A stretch of 64,000 nucleotides of DNA from the NCBI GenBank assembly GCA_963693365.1, contig CAVNZM010000017.1, forward strand, positions 5,270,001 to 5,334,000. The letters are read 5' to 3'. A program made the position numbers and the translations under genes. Source of the stretch: Amoebidium appalachense. Its lineage: Eukaryota; Ichthyosporea. The notes under the pieces were generated by a model. The model saw nothing but the letters and a program-made list of their open reading frames with translations, had not been told where the DNA came from and did not search any database. How positions within the stretch are numbered: position 1 is the stretch's first letter; every line of letters starts with the position of its first letter. This document shows positions 59,171-64,000 of the stretch, one piece after another.

Positions 59171-61989
59171 ATGTGCACACGGTCACACCAGGGCCTATCA
59201 TACCTTCGACCATATGTACCTTCAGCTGCCGCATTCACATGCACATGCAGAGAGTCATCGGCCAGTCACCGCGTCGCGTTCCAGAAAACCCAAAATCCAC
59301 GGAGAAGAAACGATTGGATTACTAAATAAGATGCGGGTGTTTGATTGGCCGCATGATTTGGGAGTCCAATCACCGTGATCGCTCTGGAATGTGGCGGTTT
59401 TATCGCGGGTGATCACTTCACTGGGTGGCCACGGTTCACAGGATGATGCTGTGATAACTATACATAGTCAAAACCGATCTGCTGGTTTTATATTGATGGA
59501 TGGTTGCAAATTATAACCGTTGAGTACCTTTGTCGGTCCTTAAGCGGATTTTTCCGCATATACACTAACTACCTCACATGCATACCGACGATGATACCGA
59601 TCGTGTTTGAACATGCTGTCAGGGGATGTATGATATGGGGCCAATAGCTACTAATGTTATGCTTTATCAAGCTCCAAAGTAGTTTAGGGAGAACATCATC
59701 AACTTCTGCAGTTGGCCGGTTTCTTCTCGTCGAAGTCTTCTCGACTTCGTGACAAACAAAAAAGGATCCCAGTTGGCGACTCGCTTTGTCAAAGAGTTTA
59801 TAATTGATGCAAAGATGACCATGGTACATTGTTAGCATGAATCGAGTAATGTCTGGATGCAGTAGCACCAAGCCTTTAATCTACATGCATAAAAAGCCGA
59901 CATGTAATCATTATCCCCTTAAAAAAAAAAAAGTATGTACATGCATGTACGGCACGCACCACTTTTGCCATCGCATGATCGCGTTTGGAAATACTTGTAA
60001 TCCAGAAAGCAAAAAGCGTATATTTAAATTATTACGCTCTGTATTGATATAAGTTGTTTGGTTGATTTTAGGGATACATAAACGAAGTTATCCTGTTAAA
60101 TGAGACGAGTTACATCATGCGTACACAAAACCATGTACATGTGCTCACCAGCAACTCTGGGGAGAACGATGTTTTCGATTGGACACTAGAGCATCACTCC
60201 AGCCGAGTGCTTACAAAGTCAGAATATAAGCCATAGAATGTGTGAAGGCCGCAGGCTTTGTGAAAAACATAATTAATGCTGTTTTCCTTTGAAATACTGC
60301 GTGCTGCTGTGAATGTGATGGCCTTTTCTGCCGGAAATGGATAGGATTCTCGAATCTCGGATCACTGTTTTGCCCTCCTTCGAGAACGCACACGGAAATC
60401 CAATCAAAACGCGCAACCTAAATGCCTTTTAGTTGGCTTATTGGCGCGTGCATTCTTGGAAAAATCGATAATGCGTTTCGGTAAATTATCCAAATACCTT
60501 ATGTAAACATATATATCTCACATTTCAGGATATATCATTCAATCATTGAAGCGGCCAATGTTACCTACATTATGGCTCGTGCAGTGCAGAGTGGCAGTCA
60601 TCATGAATCTAACACATTAGCTGTGTTTTTGCTTATAAAAATTAACGTAAATTTATTTTCTATTTAACCTATACTTGCTTTGGGAATTATCTCGCTTACA
60701 CATTGGCAAAACCGCAGGCCGCGATTCTTGTGTGGTCTTATATTAATTCTTATTTCCGAGACATGGCGTGTAAATTACAAATTTGGTGGATAGCTATATC
60801 GAAGACACACGCGTCAGGATGACAAGCCGCTTGCACTGACTTGTGTGGGTCGAGTTTTCTGACTCTTCATGAACTGAGCGAAGGAATAAGGGGGGTGGGG
60901 ATTTAGTTGATGGAAAAGGAAAGATTTTGTAATAGACAGGGGGCGTGGGTTTGAATGAGGTGATTCTCTCTCTCTTTGGCCCATTGCGGGCTTGCATGGT
61001 TGGTTTGGTGATACCCATGGGCAACATCATCATACGGTACCAGGAAAACACAAACATCTCGTGCTTAGAAAGATACGACCAATTGATGTCTTCATGGGTT
61101 TCAATTATTCAAAGAAGTAGTTGCGTGTGAGCTTACAGAAGGGAAAGCGCATCTCTGACTATTCCGTTGCCAAATGGTCGTTATATGAGCAAGGTCGTAA
61201 ATTGTTGAACATGCACGGGTACTAAGCACTCTAGCACACAACTCATCCGATGATCAAGCTGCCATCCACATCGACAGAAAGAAGCTATTGAGCTTTCAAC
61301 CTACGCGCGTCAAGCACTGCCATGCAATGCTTATTATAACCGGCACACAGCCAGCCAATTCCGTCATTCCATTTACACCACATTGTTTTCTCAAGCACAC
61401 TGGAGTGAGAGATATCAGCCCAAAAAGAACACCTGTTTTCCTGTTACGCAACTGCAGCCACATTCACTGGATCCAGGGTTGTTGAAATCACCGGAAAATG
61501 AGAATACCAAAAGGCCCTTATGGAACAGCGTGTGTCCCACTTCCAACACGGCACCTTGGGGCCGTGCCTTTGGGCGGACTCAAGCAAAACGAATCATCTG
61601 CGTTGCTTTCGCTCTCACCGACACCGTCACTTCTCCTTCCTGTGTCATCTTTCTCACTCTCTGAAAAGGTATAATTTAGCTTTATTCATGTTTGGTTCCT
61701 AGTGATCTTTTTAACTGCTTAGGCAGGCATCGGTTTGACGAGCGGATTGGGGCGTGATTGCGCGGAAAGGTAGGGTTGGGAATGGGCGAGTTGATACCAA
61801 GAGGGAGAAGTGGGCCTTAAACATTTTTCTAGAGTTGGGCTCGGACTAGGGGAGGTACGCGCTAGCAGGATTTACACGGATGTTTGTATGGTTTTTCCAT
61901 ATGAAGTTAAAGAGATCATTCCCCAGGACATTCGTTGCGAAAGAGCAAAGCCGAAGTATTGGCAGGCTTTTTGCTGTGTGTGTGTGTTT

Positions 61990-62098
61990 TTATTGTCTTC
62001 ACTTTACACATTATCCGATGCAACACTGTACTTGGATACTCTACTTCCCCAACCGAGCCATGCAGATAGGTCCGGGAGGTCTCCTTCATTGTCGGTGA
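61990..62098 (+). repeat. Echo of the kinase exon acceptor edge
   Basis: The intron tail and exon start before 62,402 (ACTTGGATACTCT-like segment, CRTGCAG acceptor, then ATARGTCCRGG) are present in a diverged copy about 334 bp upstream, with CATGCAG acceptor at about 62,058-62,064 and ATAGGTCCGGG after it. A stop follows soon. Confidence 0.8.
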
Positions 62099-62287
62099 AC
62101 TAAGCCAGGATTCCCCCCCCCCATCTTTTTTCCCCGGATTAAACACCATTGATGCCCCTTTGCACGATCCAACCTGTTCCGCTCTCCCTTATGTTACCTC
62201 CCCACCCCATGATAAGCCCGGGTGAGCCCGTATACGTAGTGATCTAAGTCTCTCTCTCCCTTTTTTTTTTTTTTTTTTTTTTTCTCC

Positions 62288-62341
62288 CCTGTCTATCATT
62301 ACGCATCACTCACCCCTGTCTATCATTACGCATCACTCTTT
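62288..62341. repeat. 29-bp direct duplication
   Basis: CCTGTCTATCATTACGCATC plus ACTC occurs twice in tandem, between the kinase exon and its upstream echo. Confidence 0.85.
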
Positions 62342-62401
62342 GTTACACTGCTCACTGCACCTGGATACTCTTTACTAACTACATTACCCTACCCCGTGCA
62401 G

Positions 62402-62630
62402 ATAAGTCCAGGGGAGCTCCTAGGAGATCTTAGCCAGTACAATGTTGTGTCGTGTGGGTGGGACCGACCCTCCTCTACCGTGCAGTGTGCAACACACAGA
62501 CCAACGGGGAGGAAGGTCGTGTTGAAAACGTGCCAGAGAACAGAGGCACAAATACAGGTATGAGTGTGTACCCTCTGCACACACTCACACTAACACATGC
62601 ACACATGCATGCACAAAGCCTGAACACGTG

Positions 62631-62688
<58 letters not shown>

Positions 62689-62800
62689 GCATGCACGCAT
62701 GCACGCATGCAAAGCTTGAACACGTGCATGCGTATACTCAGACACACATACAGGCGCGCGCGTACACATACACACACACACGAACACGCACACCGTTGAC

Positions 62801-62834
<34 letters not shown>

Positions 62835-62981
62835 AGCAGCAGGCATATTGTGAACTCTTGCCTCTGTTTCACATCCCGACCCTCCTCTCACTGTCACATT
62901 CATTCATGCACGGTCTGCCCCGTCCTTCATACACAGACCTTGCTATTAGTGTGCCTGCACTGTGCGTGCATATGGAAATGT

Positions 62982-63015
<34 letters not shown>

Positions 63016-63525
63016 CCTCCCTCCTCTTGGCACTAATGGCATCACTTTTCTTTCCAGGGATTTGTTCGTTTCATGCCCCTTTGTTTGTTTTCTTTTGTTT
63101 TCTTCCTTCTTTTTTCTAACTCTCATCCCCCCTCCCCCCAACCCCCCCCACCCCCCCCCCCCCAAAAAAAAAAAAAAAATAATAATAAAAAAAAAAAATT
63201 ACAGCTTCGTCTCCAGCAACACAAAAGCATAGCCAAGGTCTTGGCCGTCATCGAGCTGCCGCAAACTTCGGAGGGGGTGGTCCTTCTGCAGGAATTCTAC
63301 CCTGGGGGGGAACTAATGAACGAAATTTCGGAGGGGGGATGGACGAATTCGAGTCTCTAAGGCTTTTCAGGCAGCTTGTGTCTGCCGTGTGTTATATGCA
63401 CGGAGAGGGGGTCGTACACCGGGATCTTAAGCTGGAGAACGTGGTCTTAGACGAGGGCAAAAATCTGCGGGTGATTGATTTCGGAACGGCGAAGGTTCTG
63501 CGCGACCCCGAGAGGCTGGGTGATG
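62402..63525 (+). CDS. Serine/threonine protein kinase, two internal exons (gene incomplete)
   Basis: Exons 62402-62557 (52 codons, phase 0) and 63205-63525. Exon 1 gives an N-lobe: [17 protein letters not shown] where the glycine loop should be, then [12 protein letters not shown] with the ATP-binding Lys, then an alpha-C segment with Glu (RTEAQ). Exon 2 gives [11 protein letters not shown] (hinge), [25 protein letters not shown] (catalytic loop HRD, Lys, Asn) and VIDFGTAK (DFG metal site). The glycine loop is poor in glycine. The frame shifts once between SEGG and MDEFES, at the G-run 63,333-63,338; one extra G would restore it, so this is a homopolymer sequencing error or a real defect. 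The donor GTGAGT ends exon 2 in phase 1. Upstream exons and the activation segment onward are not identified. The family is not assigned; HRDLKLEN with FRQLVSA resembles the CAMK/SNF1 group. Confidence 0.8.
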
Positions 63526-63722
63526 GTGAGTTTAACATTTCAAACCCTGTCCCACTCTATCCATCAATAGAAAACTAGGTGGTTAAGAAAGGAAGAAAAA
63601 GATTAACATGGAAAATGAAGCAATGATGGGGGAAAAAAACGAAGATAGATATTTGATATCGATATAATGAATATATGATCAACGATTGCAAGAGGCCGGG
63701 AGGAGAGGGGGGAGGAAGGGGG

Positions 63723-63781
<59 letters not shown>

Positions 63782-64000
63782 GGGGGGGGGGGGGGGGGGG
63801 AGGGGGAGGAAATTACGTGGCGAAAGAACATCAGCCTCGATTCAAAAGCTCTGATTGCTGAAATAAATCACATGTTGGGTATACCGGAACATATGAAAAG
63901 TTGAAGAAAAAAGGGAAGAAGAAGGAACTCTAAAATGAGACGGTATGATGATATTAGTGGTTGTCCTCCTTGCCTATCATCAACAGTGTTCGCTATCTTG
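63526..64000 (+). other. Intron sequence after the last seen kinase exon
   Basis: No further kinase motif (APE, DxWxxG) is visible up to 64,000. An AG at about 63,985 could open an exon, but too few bases follow to judge. Confidence 0.6.
63719..63806 (+). repeat. G-rich homopolymer tract in kinase intron
   Basis: About 50 uninterrupted G at 63,731-63,780 and a further G-run to 63,806, starting about 195 bp after the exon donor. It is on the sense strand, unlike most intron homopolymers here, which are sense-C. Confidence 0.95.

Noticed and set aside
59569-59871. 100-codon minus-strand frame in the OGFOD2-kinase spacer
   Set aside because: It is complex enough to notice, but no domain, start context or splice partner could be recognised.
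60945-61130. Possible first exon of the kinase
   Set aside because: It has no kinase-like residues, starts with a non-ATG codon, and has no donor in matching phase.
63985-64000. Possible next kinase exon after CAACAG near the window end
   Set aside because: Only about 14 bases remain; the residues do not resemble an activation segment.

Overview
This window is nuclear DNA from an intron-rich eukaryote, most likely a protist or simple holozoan; I cannot name the lineage. All assigned genes are built from short exons (44-291 bp) joined by GT-AG introns whose reading phases match at every junction. TGA, TAA and TAG all act as stops, so the standard code applies. A PRELI/slowmo lipid-transfer protein implies cristate mitochondria, which argues against mitochondrion-reduced metamonads. 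Rheb implies TOR signalling. Introns and intergenic DNA are extremely low in complexity: long G/C homopolymers, (CA)n/(GT)n, (CT)n and poly-T/poly-G tracts. These give many spurious poly-Pro, poly-Gly, Thr-His and Cys-Val reading frames, which are not annotated.

Layout. 1-8,616 (minus): a secreted or membrane cysteine-rich modular protein, 11 firm exons plus a likely twelfth running off the window. 8,617-18,622: gene-poor, with a CCAAT cluster, a 41-bp minisatellite and one repeat-element copy. 18,623-20,048 (minus): two-exon PRELI/slowmo gene. 21,567-38,746 (plus): 13-exon F-box/leucine-rich-repeat gene, head-to-head with the PRELI gene. Its introns hold a TTAA-flanked inverted-repeat transposon, an intact Penelope-type reverse transcriptase ORF and two identical copies of a roughly 1-kb repeat. 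38,747-41,970: tail-to-tail spacer with a near-perfect 34-bp inverted repeat. 41,971-48,672 (minus): five-exon Rheb GTPase ending in a CaaX box. 49,737-57,581 (plus): eight-exon OGFOD2 2-oxoglutarate/Fe(II) oxygenase, head-to-head with Rheb. 62,402-63,525 (plus): two exons of a protein kinase whose ends are not resolved.

The most unusual signal is a recurrent tandem duplication of exon edges. In four genes, the first or last few dozen bases of a coding exon plus the adjoining intron (or 3' flank) recur beside the real exon as decaying partial copies, several with intact splice signals. In the Rheb gene, one decoy copy of the exon encoding the NKxD motif differs from the real exon only at synonymous sites.

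The second signal is a retroposon-like repeat family. Its sense 3' end (CATTCAAA or a variant) abuts a poly-C tract and its 5' end is variably truncated. All 14 intronic copies I found lie in the sense orientation of the host gene.
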